Shown here: piece by piece, positions 9,644 to 23,810 of the stretch
Numbering within the stretch: position 1 is the first letter of the stretch
Layout of the letters: every line of letters begins with the position of its first letter
Source of the DNA: Oceanicoccus sp. KOV_DT_Chl
Lineage (GTDB): Bacteria; Pseudomonadota; Gammaproteobacteria; Pseudomonadales; Dasaniaceae
Assembly (NCBI RefSeq): GCF_900120175.1
Contig: NZ_FQLF01000002.1
Coordinates: 496,001-560,000, forward strand
Reading direction: 5' to 3'
Length of the DNA stretch: 64,000 nt
Translations under genes and position numbers: made by a program
The notes under the pieces: generated by a model
The model's database searches: none
The model's input: the letters and a program-made list of their open reading frames with translations, nothing else
What the model was told of the DNA's origin: nothing

Positions 9644-10737
9644 TTGACTCAACCCCCGTTTACTCAATATCCTAAGCGCAAACTAACAGCCAAAAGACGG
9701 CCTAGAAACAACAATTTGAACATAGCAACCCCATCGCAACAGGTTCTGACTCTGGAACCTAACGACTCCCAAGCCCTTGCCAGCCTCTGCGGCCAATTTG
9801 ACGAGCACCTTCGTCAGATCGAGCAACGTCTGGCTATCAAGGTCAGCAACCGTGGCAATCTGTTTACCGTAGAAGGTGAAAACAGCGCAGTCGCCTCTGG
9901 CTGCCGTTTATTAAGCAACCTGTACCAGGACGCTTTGGATGGCATTAGCCTGAGCGCCGAAACTATCCACCTGAACTTGCAGCAGGCCGGTATCGAAAAC
10001 CTGCAAGAGTCAAACAGCACCAGCGTAGAAGCTATCACTCTGATCCATACTAAAAAAGTGACTATAAAACCGCGCGGCAAAAATCAGCAAGGCTATGTCC
10101 GCTCGGTGTTAAACAACGATATTAATTTTGGTGTTGGTCCTGCAGGTACCGGTAAAACCTATTTAGCCGTGGCCTGTGCCGTTCAGGCGCTAATCAATGA
10201 GCAAGTACAGCGTATTTTACTGGTACGACCCGCAGTAGAGGCCGGTGAAAAACTGGGGTTTTTACCCGGTGATTTGGCGCAAAAAATTGATCCGTATTTA
10301 CGCCCCTGTACGACGCCTTATATGAAATGTTAGGCGTTGAGACAGTCACCAAAATGATCGAACGCAATGTGATTGAGATTGCGCCATTGGCTTATATGCG
10401 TGGCCGCACCTTAAATGACTCTTATATAATTCTCGACGAAAGCCAAAATACGACCAAAGAACAAATGAAAATGTTCCTAACTCGAATCGGCTTTGGTTCA
10501 ACAGCAGTCATTACCGGCGATGCCACGCAAATTGATCTCCCCAAAGGTACCCAGTCGGGTCTCACTCACGCTATTAAAGTATTAGAAAATGTCGAAGGCA
10601 TCAGTTTCACTTATTTTTTATCCAAAGATGTGGTGAGACATCCGCTGGTACAGCGAATAGTTGATGCTTACGAAAAAATTGAGAACACCGCCAAACCTAT
10701 CGACAGTAAATCCAGTGGGGAGCAAAACCCCAAATGA
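9644..10737 (+). CDS. ybeZ: PhoH-like ATPase YbeZ (frameshifted as given)
   Basis: A PhoH-family ATPase that works with YbeY in rRNA processing. The N-terminal part includes [19 protein letters not shown] and the Walker A motif GPAGTGKT; the C-terminal part carries the Walker B stretch [11 protein letters not shown] and GDATQIDLP. The frame breaks after DPYLRP: the CCCC run at 10303-10306 should be CCCCC, which restores [14 protein letters not shown] and yields about 365 residues. The start is uncertain: TTG at 9644 gives an arginine-rich leader, and TTG at 9716 fits relatives better. The stop overlaps the ybeY start as ATGA. Confidence 0.88.
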
Positions 10738-11218
10738 CCGTGCAACTGGATCTGCAAATCGCAGCGGAAGACGACGACCACCCTCCCCGGCTAAATTACA
10801 GCAGTGGGTAGAGCTGGCTATTGCCAAACATAAGACTGAAGCCGAACTCACTATCCGACTCGTCAATGAAACTGAAATAAGCCAACTCAACAACACCTAC
10901 CGCGGAAAAGATAAATCCACTAATGTCTTATCGTTCCCAGCCGATCTACCAGAGTTTATTGAACTGCCATTACTCGGCGACCTGGTAATATGCAGCTCTA
11001 TAGTGGCGCAGGAAGCACACGAACAAAATAAAGTCAGTGAACATCACTGGGCCCATATGGTCATTCACGGCACCCTACACCTTTTAGGATATGACCATGT
11101 CGAAGAGCACGATGCAGTAATAATGGAGGCATTAGAAATTGAACTGCTTGCCAGCCTTAATATTGCCAACCCCTATCTCGACACAGCTTATATAAACAAC
11201 ACAGCAACAAACCTTTAG
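10734..11218 (+). CDS. ybeY: Endoribonuclease YbeY (frameshifted as given)
   Basis: YbeY is a zinc-dependent endoribonuclease needed for 16S rRNA 3'-end maturation and ribosome quality control. The ATG at 10734 overlaps the phoH stop (ATGA), suggesting translational coupling. It reads [16 protein letters not shown] and then falls out of frame; adding a C at the CCC run 10781-10783 joins it to [14 protein letters not shown] and the rest of the domain. The zinc motif [11 protein letters not shown] is intact near residue 118. Restored length is about 162 residues, normal for the family. Confidence 0.88.
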
Positions 11219-11237
11219 GAGGGTTGAACCCAAAGCC

Positions 11238-12092
11238 ATGACAGATGACCGAACTACCGAGCCAGAAGAAAAATCCTGGCTCGAAAAAATAGCTCACATT
11301 TTTTCTACTGAGCCAAAATCACGCAGCGATGTAATGGATGTACTCAAAGTCGCGCAACACAATGAAGTGATTGACCATGACGCCTTGCAAATTATCGATG
11401 GCGCCATGCATGTCTCAGAAATGCAGGTGCGCGAAGTCATGGTACCGCGCACCCAGATGACCGTCATAAAAGCCGAGCAACCGCTAAGTGAATTCCTACC
11501 CACAGTTATTCGCACAGCGCACTCGCGCTATCCAGTCATTGGTGAAAACTCCGATGAAATGCTGGGGATTTTGCTCGTCAAAGATTTGCTCCCGCTGCTA
11601 CTAAATACCGACGGTGAGTCCTTTGATATTAAATCGATCTTACGACCGGCCACGGTAGTACCAGAAAGCAAACGTTTAAATGTGTTGCTGCGTGAGTTTC
11701 GCGAAAACCGCAACCATATGGCCATTGTTATCGATGAGTACGGTGGCGTTGCCGGCCTGGTCACCATCGAAGATGTGCTGGAAGAAATTGTGGGTGAAAT
11801 TGAGGACGAGCACGATATCAGCCCCGACAGCTATATTAAAAAATTAGCGGAAAATGATTACATCATCAAAGCACTGACGCCGATTTATGAGTTTAACCAA
11901 TACTTCGGCTCTGAATTGAATGATGAAGAGTTCGACACTATAGGCGGTATTATTCTGCAACAATTTGGTCACTTGCCCCGACGTAATGAAATAGCGCTAA
12001 TCAATGGCTATCAATTCCGGGTTCTGAATGCCGACAACCGGCAAGTGCATCTATTACGCATGTGCGAGATTGATGATCCCGGTGATGATTAA
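11238..12092 (+). CDS. corC: CorC/YbeX HlyC-type CBS-domain protein
   Basis: A 284-residue soluble protein with a tandem CBS domain pair at about residues 65-185 (VREVMVPRTQM... and IVIDEYGGVAGLVTIEDVLEEIVGEIEDEHD) and a C-terminal CorC_HlyC (transporter-associated) domain from about 200. The family is implicated in magnesium/cobalt efflux and binds nucleotides. It sits 20 bases after ybeY with a strong ribosome site (AGGAGG) and before lnt, the standard order. Confidence 0.93.
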   Translation: MTDDRTTEPEEKSWLEKIAHIFSTEPKSRSDVMDVLKVAQHNEVIDHDALQIIDGAMHVSEMQVREVMVPRTQMTVIKAEQPLSEFLPTVIRTAHSRYPVIGENSDEMLGILLVKDLLPLLLNTDGESFDIKSILRPATVVPESKRLNVLLREFRENRNHMAIVIDEYGGVAGLVTIEDVLEEIVGEIEDEHDISPDSYIKKLAENDYIIKALTPIYEFNQYFGSELNDEEFDTIGGIILQQFGHLPRRNEIALINGYQFRVLNADNRQVHLLRMCEIDDPGDD

Positions 12093-12126
12093 GCGGGCAC
12101 CCGCAATAATAAAACGTTAGGGGACG

Positions 12127-16179
<4,053 letters not shown>

Positions 16180-16210
16180 TTATTAATTCACGCTCTGAAC
16201 TGGAAATAGC

Positions 16211-16759
16211 ATGCCGCATTATCTGAAAGCATTTGTCCTTATTAGTAGCCTGCTGGTCAGTGCCTGTGGCTTTCATTTACGCGGCAATATAAATTTACCT
16301 GCAGGGGTTGAACCCATCATCATCACCGGCCTCCAGAATTCTGGCTCTCTTGCCATTGAGCTGCGCAATGAACTCATGGCCAACGGTATAACAATCACCA
16401 CTGCCCCCGAAGAAGCAAACTACCAACTAGCGATAAGTAAAGCAGCTAGCGACAAGCGCATCACTGCGGTTGGCGAGCGAGCCAGAGCTATCGAATACCA
16501 GCTGGAACAAACAGTCGTCTTTGAATTACTAAACGCTAAAGGCCAGCGCGTACTTGGACCTAGCACTATCATTGAACGACGTATTATGCCCAATGACCCT
16601 AACAAAGTGGTCAGCACTTATCAGGAAGAAGCGATATTACGGCGTGAAATGTTAAAAAACCTGGGGGCAAAGATTGCCCGGCAATTACGCTCATTTGATT
16701 ATACGACTGAACCTCCAATGGCTGAACCCACCGCTGCAACCACCTCATTGGTGCAATAA
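16211..16759 (+). CDS. lptE: LPS-assembly lipoprotein LptE
   Basis: A 182-residue outer-membrane lipoprotein that plugs the LptD barrel in LPS export. The signal peptide ends in the lipobox LLVSACGFHLRG, the hallmark opening of LptE, and the middle shows YQLEQTVVFELLNAKGQRVLGP. The position between leuS and holA is the conserved one. It ends with a low-complexity Pro/Ala/Thr tail. Confidence 0.94.
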   Translation: MPHYLKAFVLISSLLVSACGFHLRGNINLPAGVEPIIITGLQNSGSLAIELRNELMANGITITTAPEEANYQLAISKAASDKRITAVGERARAIEYQLEQTVVFELLNAKGQRVLGPSTIIERRIMPNDPNKVVSTYQEEAILRREMLKNLGAKIARQLRSFDYTTEPPMAEPTAATTSLVQ

Positions 16760-16762
16760 AAA

Positions 16763-17781
16763 ATGCGACTCCGCCCGGATCAACTTAAACAAAACCTCTC
16801 AAAAACCCTGCTACCCATCTATATCGTCAGCGGCGATGAAACCTTGCTAGTACAAGAATGCTGTGATGACATTCGCCTAAGCTGCCGCCGACAGGGTTTT
16901 AGTCGTGAAGTTTTACATGTAGAAACCGGCTTCGACTGGAACGAACTATTAGCCTCCGCGGCAGCCATGTCGTTGTTCGCCGAACGGCAATTAATTGAAC
17001 TGCGCATGCCAACCGGCAAGCCCGGGGATGCCGGAGGCAAGGCTCTTACCGAGTACGCCGCAAATGCCTCGCCCGATAATGTCCTGCTGATTATTTGCAA
17101 TAAATTGGAAAGCGCTAGCACCCGTACCAAGTGGTATAAAAACATCGAGGCCGCCGGTGCCTCAGTGCAGTGCTGGCCGATTGAAATGGCGCAATTACCC
17201 CGCTGGATCAACAACCGTTTGAGCAGGTTGGGCTTGAACGCCAGCAGCGAAGCCATCCAAATGCTGGCCGAGAGAGTGGAAGGTAATTTATTGGCCGCCG
17301 CTCAGGAAATAGAAAAACTAAGGCTCTACACCGATGGCGATACCATCGATGCCGACACGATTACTGCGGCGGTAGCGGATAATGCTCGCTATGACGTGTT
17401 TGGTTTAGTCGATCGCGCGCTGGAAGGTAATGTCAGTAGCTGTTTGAAAAATTTGCAGGGGTTAAAAGCTGAAGGCACCGAACCCCCGTACTGCTATGGG
17501 CATTAACCAGAGAACTACGCACGCTGTATCATTGCGCCACCCAAATCGAACAAGGTAATGGCATTGACCGTGTGCTACAAAGCCAACGCGTGTGGGATAA
17601 ACGTAAACCATTGGTCAGCAACGCGCTGCGCCGGCTCAATGTCAAACAGCTAACCCGCATGATTAAAACCGCTAACACTATTGACCGGTCGATCAAAGGC
17701 TTGAGTAAAGACAACAGCTGGGATTTATTAGAACAGCTGGTGATGGCAATGGCGGGTAGAGAATTACTTTTACAACACTAA
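16763..17781 (+). CDS. holA: DNA polymerase III delta subunit (frameshifted as given)
   Basis: The delta subunit opens the sliding clamp within the clamp loader. The first 240 residues (MRLRPDQLKQNLSKTLLPIYIVSGDETLLVQE... to LKNLQGLKAEGTEPP) are in one frame, which then stops at 17504-17506. The rest (LYHCATQIEQGNGIDRVLQSQRVWDKRKPLV...) is in another frame. Adding one G at 17488 (GG read as G) restores PPVLLWALTRELRTL and a protein of about 339 residues. It begins three bases after lptE and is probably co-transcribed with it. Confidence 0.9.
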
Positions 17782-17830
17782 TACACTACCCACACTACAA
17801 AAACACCCGTTTAAAATCTGGCAAACGTTA

Positions 17831-18580
17831 TCAGGACAAGGTCCCACCATCCATACGAATATCTTCGCCGGTAATATGGGCGCCATCTTCCGATGCCAAC
17901 ATCGCAATGACCCCGGCCACTACTTCAGGCCCTTTGGGCCCGGTAATCGAACTAATCCGCCCCAGCAAGTCGTAATCATAATCATCCGGCATACTGATAT
18001 TTGCTGTCATATTGGTTTTAATATCACCAGGACAGATGCAGTTAGCGCGGACTCCACGCTTGGCATATTCCACCGCAATAGAACGGGTCATCGCCAGCAC
18101 GCCACCCTTAGTTGCTGAATAAGCGGCACCAGAAGGCAAACCTGCCAGCGAAGCAGTAGACGCCGCATTCACAATATTGCCCTTGGTTTCTAACAGATGT
18201 GGCAAGGCCGCTTTGCACAGTAAAAACGTACCGGTTAAATTTACATCAATAATTTTTTGCCAGGTCGCCAGATCCAATTGGTGAGTGGAATGAAAACCTA
18301 ATATACCGGCCATATTCACTATCACATCCAACTTGCCATAGATATCAATAGCCGCTTGCACACAGTTATTAACCTGCTCTTCATTACTGATATCAAAAGC
18401 ATGGGCAGCAGCACTACCTCCCGCGGCAGTTATCGCTGCCACCGTTTCTGTTAGTGCTTCTGCATTTAAATCTGTACACAATACGCTGGCACCTTCGCTG
18501 GCCAAGCGTTCAGCGGCAGCACGACCTATGCCCGATGCGGCCCCGGTAATTAAAGCGACTTTATTGCTAAAACGTTGCAT
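17831..18580 (-). CDS. SDR family oxidoreductase
   Basis: A 249-residue classical short-chain dehydrogenase. The N-terminal NAD(P)-binding motif is TGAASGIGRAAAE, then VNMAGILG (NNAG equivalent), a catalytic Ser in NAASTASLAG, and YSATKGG (YxxxK). The C-terminus has the common GEDIRMDGGTLS ending. An acidic residue after beta-strand 2 (CTDLNAE) favours NAD(H). The substrate is unknown. It is convergent with holA and divergent from the lipoprotein gene at 18715. Confidence 0.88.
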   Translation of the reverse strand: MQRFSNKVALITGAASGIGRAAAERLASEGASVLCTDLNAEALTETVAAITAAGGSAAAHAFDISNEEQVNNCVQAAIDIYGKLDVIVNMAGILGFHSTHQLDLATWQKIIDVNLTGTFLLCKAALPHLLETKGNIVNAASTASLAGLPSGAAYSATKGGVLAMTRSIAVEYAKRGVRANCICPGDIKTNMTANISMPDDYDYDLLGRISSITGPKGPEVVAGVIAMLASEDGAHITGEDIRMDGGTLS

Positions 18581-18714
18581 GGTTTACTCCCAATTTTTAT
18601 TCGCATTGAGCAGAGCTTGAACGCTAGCGCTATACAGGTCAACATTCAAACCCTACACTAGCCAAACGGTACAACCTATTAGACCGATACAGCGCAAAAA
18701 ACAGGAGTCATATT

Positions 18715-19377
18715 ATGAAATCAATCGCATTCATCACAGGCCTCTTACTGTGCATGACATTCTCTGCCTGTAACTCACCTAATCCTGAATTTGGCTCACC
18801 TACCGCGCAGGGATTAACGCCGGTTACTAACAGCAGTTTCGATCAGCTACTGATCCGTGCCAACATTGATTTCAATCGCTATCGACGCATCAACATCGAG
18901 CCACTAAGCATTAGTTACAAAAAACGCTCCGCGGCAGATTTATCTTTCTACCGCGAACAGGACTTTCAATTTGATGAAGCTGAGCGCAAAATATTTAACG
19001 AGCAATTTGTCAAAGCAGTAAGCAAACAGTGGCAGCAGCAATTTGGCTGGCAGCTCACCACTGAAACCGGTGATGATGTGCTGTTAGTAAAAACAGACAT
19101 TAGTGACCTCTACCTCACCGCATCGATAAAAAATGATAAACCCCTGCGCCAGACTACTGTCGTCAACGAAAGCAGCAGCATGACCATCAAACTACAGCTA
19201 TTTGATAATAGCGGCCAAATACTACTCGACAGTGTAGGCGAGAAAACCACCGGCCAACGTGGTAGTGGTGTTAGCACCATGACCCGTGTGAGCAGTGTGC
19301 GCTACTGGAGTGATTGCCTTCAGGCTTTCAGACAAGTGGCTACCCTGATTGGCAACCAGATAGAAACCAGCCCATAG
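18715..19377 (+). CDS. Predicted lipoprotein of unknown function
   Basis: A 220-residue protein with a lipoprotein signal (lipobox TFSACNS near residue 19). The mature part includes NRYRRINIEPLSISYKKR and a beta-rich section ending in VSSVRYWSDCLQAFRQVATLI. I think it resembles the DUF3313-like group of small exported proteins that measure about 220 residues, but I cannot confirm this. A good ribosome site (CAGGAG) precedes the ATG. It appears to be monocistronic. Confidence 0.75.
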   Translation: MKSIAFITGLLLCMTFSACNSPNPEFGSPTAQGLTPVTNSSFDQLLIRANIDFNRYRRINIEPLSISYKKRSAADLSFYREQDFQFDEAERKIFNEQFVKAVSKQWQQQFGWQLTTETGDDVLLVKTDISDLYLTASIKNDKPLRQTTVVNESSSMTIKLQLFDNSGQILLDSVGEKTTGQRGSGVSTMTRVSSVRYWSDCLQAFRQVATLIGNQIETSP

Positions 19378-19573
19378 CCAACAGCAACTCCACTAACACC
19401 CCCCATCATTCAGGGCCAGCACTAGCTGACCCTAATTGTTAATCAGATCGCAACCTCAAGCTATTGAGTTTCAGCCCCCAAGCTCTAATATCTATTACCA
19501 TTCTGCGACCGCGGTTAAGGTACTATTCCCCGCGAAACAGCCCATTTAATTACCTTTACCGAAGGAGGTCCGA

Positions 19574-20761
19574 GTGGACGCTTTGGAAACATTTCGTATT
19601 GAAACCCGTGCCTGGTTGGAAGCCAACTGCCCGCAATCCATGCGTTCACCTGCCAGCAGCAAAGAACAAGTATGGGCGGGACGCAATAAAACCTTTCCCA
19701 GCCAGGATGCCAAAGACTGGTTAGAGCGCATGGCCGACAAAGGTTGGACTTGTCCGGAATGGCCATCTCAATATGGCGGCGGCGGCTTGAGCCCCGAGCA
19801 AGGAAAAATTCTTACCGAAGAAATGAAAGCGATTAATGCGCGCAAACCGCTGTTTGATTTGGGCATCTGGATGCTGGGGCCAGCTTTATTGGAGTATGGC
19901 TCGGAAGAACAAAAACAAGAACATATTCCTAAAATTGTCCGCGGTGATATTCGCTGGGCACAAGGCTACTCGGAACCCGGTTCCGGTTCAGATCTAGCCA
20001 GCCTGAAAACCAAAGCTGAAGATATGGGCGACCACTTTTTGGTAAACGGTACCAAGCTGTGGACTACCAATGCAGAAAAATGTGACTGGATTTTTTGTTT
20101 AGTGCGTACCGACCCCGACGCCATCAAACAGCAGGGTATTAGTTTTTTATTAATCGACATGGAAACCGAAGGCGTCACCGCGTCTCCCTACGCCTTAATC
20201 AGCGGTGAATCAGAATTTTGTGAAACCGTATTCGACAACGTTAAAGTACCAAAGAAAAATCTGGTCGCTGAAATTAACACCGGCTGGTCGGTAGCCAAAG
20301 CGCTGTTGAAACACGAACGGAAGTTAATGAGCGAAATGGGCGACGCACCCAGCGTTAGCTTTAGTCCCGCACAAGCGGCGATCGACTATGTAGGTTTAGG
20401 TGCTGACGGCAAATTAAAAGACGCCGCGCTGCGCACGCAACTGGTAGAACACGAAATGCGTTTTCGGGCAGTGGGTCTCACCCACTTCCGTAGCTTTGAA
20501 GAACGCATCAATGGTATTAGCGACAGCAATGTACCGATGATCATGAAATATGTCGGTACCGAAGAACAAAAAAACAAGGAAGAATTATATGTCGCCTTAT
20601 TAGGGGCTCGCGGTATTGGCTGGGATGAAAACTTCAGCGACGATGAACGGCTTGCCACACGTAATATGCTTTTTTCCAAAGCCTTATCCATCGCCGGCGG
20701 CACCTCTGAAGTGCAATTAAATATTATTGCCAAGCGCGTGCTTGGCCTACCCGACGCGTAA
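19574..20761 (+). CDS. Acyl-CoA dehydrogenase family protein (subunit 1 of a pair)
   Basis: A 395-residue flavoprotein of the acyl-CoA dehydrogenase fold: helical N-terminus, middle beta domain with WAQGYSEPGSGSDLASLKTKA and DHFLVNGTKLWTT (FAD-binding), and C-terminal IAGGTSEVQLNIIAKRVLGLP. GTG at 19574 is the start, supported by AAGGAGG eight bases before. The usual catalytic Glu just before GGT/S in the C-terminal motif is replaced (IAGGT), so the base would have to come from another position, as in ChsE/FadE28-29-type enzymes. The next gene is a second family member, suggesting a heterotetramer. Confidence 0.88.
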   Translation: MDALETFRIETRAWLEANCPQSMRSPASSKEQVWAGRNKTFPSQDAKDWLERMADKGWTCPEWPSQYGGGGLSPEQGKILTEEMKAINARKPLFDLGIWMLGPALLEYGSEEQKQEHIPKIVRGDIRWAQGYSEPGSGSDLASLKTKAEDMGDHFLVNGTKLWTTNAEKCDWIFCLVRTDPDAIKQQGISFLLIDMETEGVTASPYALISGESEFCETVFDNVKVPKKNLVAEINTGWSVAKALLKHERKLMSEMGDAPSVSFSPAQAAIDYVGLGADGKLKDAALRTQLVEHEMRFRAVGLTHFRSFEERINGISDSNVPMIMKYVGTEEQKNKEELYVALLGARGIGWDENFSDDERLATRNMLFSKALSIAGGTSEVQLNIIAKRVLGLPDA

Positions 20762-20783
20762 GCCGAATAAAGAGGAATACAAC

Positions 20784-21923
20784 ATGGCTTTAGTACTGAA
20801 TGAAGAACAGCGTCTACTTAAAGACACCAGCAAAGAATTTTTAACCGCTAACGCACCGGTAGAAGCACTGCGCCAATTGCGCGACAGCAATGACCCGATC
20901 GGCTATAGCAAATCACTGTGGACGCAGATGGTTGAATTGGGCTGGGCCAGTATTATTTTGCCCGAAGCCTACGACGGTCTGGATTTTGGTTTTATGGGGC
21001 TAGGCGCCATCATTGAAGAAAGCGGTCATACACTTACCGCGTCGCCATTATTTAGCACTGTTGTGCTCGGGGCCTCCGCATTAATACTGGGCGGCAATGA
21101 TCAACAAAAACAACAACATTTACCCGCGGTAGCTGCTGGCTCTTTAACGTTGACGCTAGCACTGGAAGAAACCAACCATCACAACCCAAGCCATGTCGCG
21201 TTAACGGCTGCCGCCGATGGTGCAAACTATGTCCTCAACGGGGATAAAGTTCTGGTATTGGATGGTCACACTGCCGACAAAATTATTGTCACCGCTCGCA
21301 CCAGTGGCACCACTGAAGACGCTAACGGCATCACACTGTTTTTGTTAGATGCTAACAGCGCCGGAGTGGAAATCACTCAAACCAAAATGATTGATAGCCG
21401 CAATGCCGCCAATATCCGTTTTAATAATGTGGCAGTGGCTGCTGACGCAATCATCGGCACTATCGACAAAGGCTTTGATATTTTAGAACCGGTACTGGAT
21501 CGCGGTCGCGTGTGCCTGGCGGCAGAAATGCTCGGCGGTGCGCAGGAATGTTTTGATCGCACCGTCGCCTACCTCAAGGAACGAGAACAGTTCGGCGTAA
21601 AAATAGGGTCATTTCAAGCGTTAAAACACCGCGCAGCCATTATGTTTACCGAACTCGAATTATCCAAATCCGTGGTACTGGATGCACTCAGCGCCATCGA
21701 TGAAAATCGCCCTGGCGCTAACCAAGTAGCCAGTCTGGCGAAAGCACGGTTAAACGATGTGTATAAACTGGTCACTAACGAAGCGGTACAAATGCACGGT
21801 GGTATAGGCGTAACTGATGAACTGGAGATAGGCTTCTTTTTAAAGCGCGCCCGTGTTGCCATGCAACTGCTGGGCGACAGTGGTTTCCACAAAGACCGCT
21901 ACGCCACTTTGGCAGGCTATTAA
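20784..21923 (+). CDS. Acyl-CoA dehydrogenase family protein (subunit 2 of a pair)
   Basis: A 379-residue member of the same fold, 22 bases after the first, with its own ribosome site (AGAGGAA). It begins MALVLNEEQRLLKDTSKEFL and ends with VQMHGGIGVTDELEIGFFLKRARVAMQLLGD. Its middle region (TLTLALEETNHHNPSHVALTA) departs from the usual FAD-contact pattern seen in the first gene (SEPGSGSD), as expected for the partner subunit of alpha2beta2 enzymes that act on bulky acyl-CoAs. The pairing is clear from sequence; the substrate class (for example steroid side chains) is inference. Confidence 0.87.
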   Translation: MALVLNEEQRLLKDTSKEFLTANAPVEALRQLRDSNDPIGYSKSLWTQMVELGWASIILPEAYDGLDFGFMGLGAIIEESGHTLTASPLFSTVVLGASALILGGNDQQKQQHLPAVAAGSLTLTLALEETNHHNPSHVALTAAADGANYVLNGDKVLVLDGHTADKIIVTARTSGTTEDANGITLFLLDANSAGVEITQTKMIDSRNAANIRFNNVAVAADAIIGTIDKGFDILEPVLDRGRVCLAAEMLGGAQECFDRTVAYLKEREQFGVKIGSFQALKHRAAIMFTELELSKSVVLDALSAIDENRPGANQVASLAKARLNDVYKLVTNEAVQMHGGIGVTDELEIGFFLKRARVAMQLLGDSGFHKDRYATLAGY

Positions 21924-21956
21924 ACCATTAAAAATAGATAACATCCGGAGCACTCC

Positions 21957-22355
21957 ATGCCAATAAAATTATTAATTGATACCCCCGAATTTGCGGTAGT
22001 AACGACAAACATGGACGCCATGCGTGATTTTTATGAACATATTCTAGGGCTGGAATACCAATCCAAACTAGAGTTTGCTGGCGGCTATATGCACCGCTAT
22101 CAATTTGGCAGCAGTGTTTTAAAACTCGTGGCTTATGACACTGCTCCAACGCAAACTGCCATTGGCGGCGAAATGAAAGCAGCTACCGGTTATCGATACT
22201 GCTCACTGGTCGTTTCAAACTTAAAAGAAATTATTGCCGAAGTGGCAGCAGCGGGACTTAGCACGAGTGAAATTACCGAATTCGGCGACGGTATTGCCTT
22301 CGCTTTTGTGCAAGACCCTGATGGTAATAATATTGAATTTGCCGGGACACTTTAA
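21957..22355 (+). CDS. VOC (glyoxalase/bleomycin-resistance fold) family protein
   Basis: A 132-residue single VOC domain: TPEFAVVTTNMDAMRDFYEHILGLEY at the start, and FAFVQDPDGNNIEFAG at the end, giving the expected metal-ligand Glu in the last strand. It lies 33 bases after the acyl-CoA dehydrogenase pair and is probably in the same transcript. It could be an epimerase, a dioxygenase-like enzyme or a binding protein; substrate unknown. Confidence 0.8.
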   Translation: MPIKLLIDTPEFAVVTTNMDAMRDFYEHILGLEYQSKLEFAGGYMHRYQFGSSVLKLVAYDTAPTQTAIGGEMKAATGYRYCSLVVSNLKEIIAEVAAAGLSTSEITEFGDGIAFAFVQDPDGNNIEFAGTL

Positions 22356-22391
22356 CCACCCCCCATTAATCAACAGCCATCACTCCCGATT

Positions 22392-23810
22392 TTAATGCCG
22401 TTGCTCGGTAGCTGCGGCAGCCAATCGTAATGCAGTCACTTTATTAGGCTCAGAGGCTTCAACCGCCAGCGTAACCGCCGCGTCCATTTTTGCCTGCTGA
22501 CGCTGCTGCCATTGCTGCTCTATCAGTAGAGGTACAAAAATAATCGCATCGTAAACATGAATTAACATCCGCGACAGTTGCACAATAGCAGACCCCACCA
22601 ATCGCAGTAACAACGTTGATATATGCAGCATTACTTGAAGCAGGCTACCAAACACTGGCCTTACGGTGTGTAGCATATACTCCAAGGGAATAACCACTAA
22701 CGCCAACACCAAGGGGATTAAAACACCTAACACCACCAATAAAATCTGCGAAGCTCCAACCATTTCAGTGGCAGCTAGCTGGATAGGTGAACCTAGTAAT
22801 GCCAACGCTTCGCCAGCCGTTAATGCGACCAGTAGCGTAGTACCAATCACCACCATTACTTGCCGACCATATCGAGTCATTGCCGACACCAAGGGAAATA
22901 AATGGGTAATACGTAAACTCTCGGACACCATAGTTGCAGCTACCAATGTCACTGCTATATGCAAGCCAGTGACTACTGCCGCCAAGGGCAGCTCACCAGC
23001 CTGTACGGGCAACAGCGCGCTAATCGGCTGTAATAATAGCTGCCAGTTAATCCAGGCAGCCCCCACACCCACCAATACAAAACACAAGGAAGAAACAAAG
23101 CGCATCAACATTGAGGCCATAATGCCTTGACCCGAGCCCGCCGTAATCATTTCGAACTGGCTCATGTGTTGATCCACCTGCCGCAACCGGTGACGCAATA
23201 CATCAATATTGTTATCGATATGCTGCAGCATTTTGCCAAGCTTGCGCCATTGTGGTTGCAAGCCGGATAACACTTTATGCCGGGATGACACTGTCCAACG
23301 GTGTTCACGCAAGGCTTCGCGTTGATGCTCTTTCACCGTTTGGTGCATATCCTCCAAAATTTTATTCATCACATCGCTATTGCGTTGATCGCCTTCCAAC
23401 GCCGAAATAGCTTCTACCGCTGCCACCCACTCGGGTGAAATATCCGGTACCTTGGCACTGGCGATATAGTCTTCATCAACGGCAGTAAGCTGGCGATTAA
23501 TATCTGCTGCCAAATGTTGGTAATTGGCGAGATCTCTTTCGACTAATTTTTCGATACGCATAAAACGCCGCTCTAATTGGCGTTCTAATAAAGCCTCGGC
23601 AAGGGCTTTGGTTATTTCATGGTTACGACGGCGAATACGTTGCGCAGAATAAAGGCAGGCACGGGATAATAAACGCAATTGGGCATGACATAGACGGGCA
23701 CTGCGTAAAATCAGGTGATGGGCTTGTTGCCGTAAAAAATACATCAGCACCCATACCAGCAGCCCTGCGACCACCAGAGAAAACACTGGATACTCTGAAA
23801 ACATCCCCAT
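22392..23810 (-). CDS. Large coiled-coil membrane protein of unknown function
   Basis: About 472 residues. One N-terminal membrane segment (YPVFSLVVAGLLVWVLMYFL), then some 200 residues of charged helix likely to be coiled coil (ALLERQLERRFMRIEKLVERDLANYQ ... HRLRQVDQHMSQF), then at least five hydrophobic segments, and a final amphipathic tail. I choose the ATG at 23810 (MGMFSEYP) because AAAGGA lies about ten bases before it; a TTG six codons further upstream is less likely. I do not recognise the family. The layout suggests an inner-membrane protein with a cytoplasmic coiled coil. Confidence 0.7.
   Translation of the reverse strand: MGMFSEYPVFSLVVAGLLVWVLMYFLRQQAHHLILRSARLCHAQLRLLSRACLYSAQRIRRRNHEITKALAEALLERQLERRFMRIEKLVERDLANYQHLAADINRQLTAVDEDYIASAKVPDISPEWVAAVEAISALEGDQRNSDVMNKILEDMHQTVKEHQREALREHRWTVSSRHKVLSGLQPQWRKLGKMLQHIDNNIDVLRHRLRQVDQHMSQFEMITAGSGQGIMASMLMRFVSSLCFVLVGVGAAWINWQLLLQPISALLPVQAGELPLAAVVTGLHIAVTLVAATMVSESLRITHLFPLVSAMTRYGRQVMVVIGTTLLVALTAGEALALLGSPIQLAATEMVGASQILLVVLGVLIPLVLALVVIPLEYMLHTVRPVFGSLLQVMLHISTLLLRLVGSAIVQLSRMLIHVYDAIIFVPLLIEQQWQQRQQAKMDAAVTLAVEASEPNKVTALRLAAAATEQRH

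Noticed and set aside
10303-10306. Programmed frameshift in ybeZ
   Set aside because: No slippery heptamer or stimulatory structure is apparent, and equivalent breaks occur in ten other genes with the same single-base-loss pattern.
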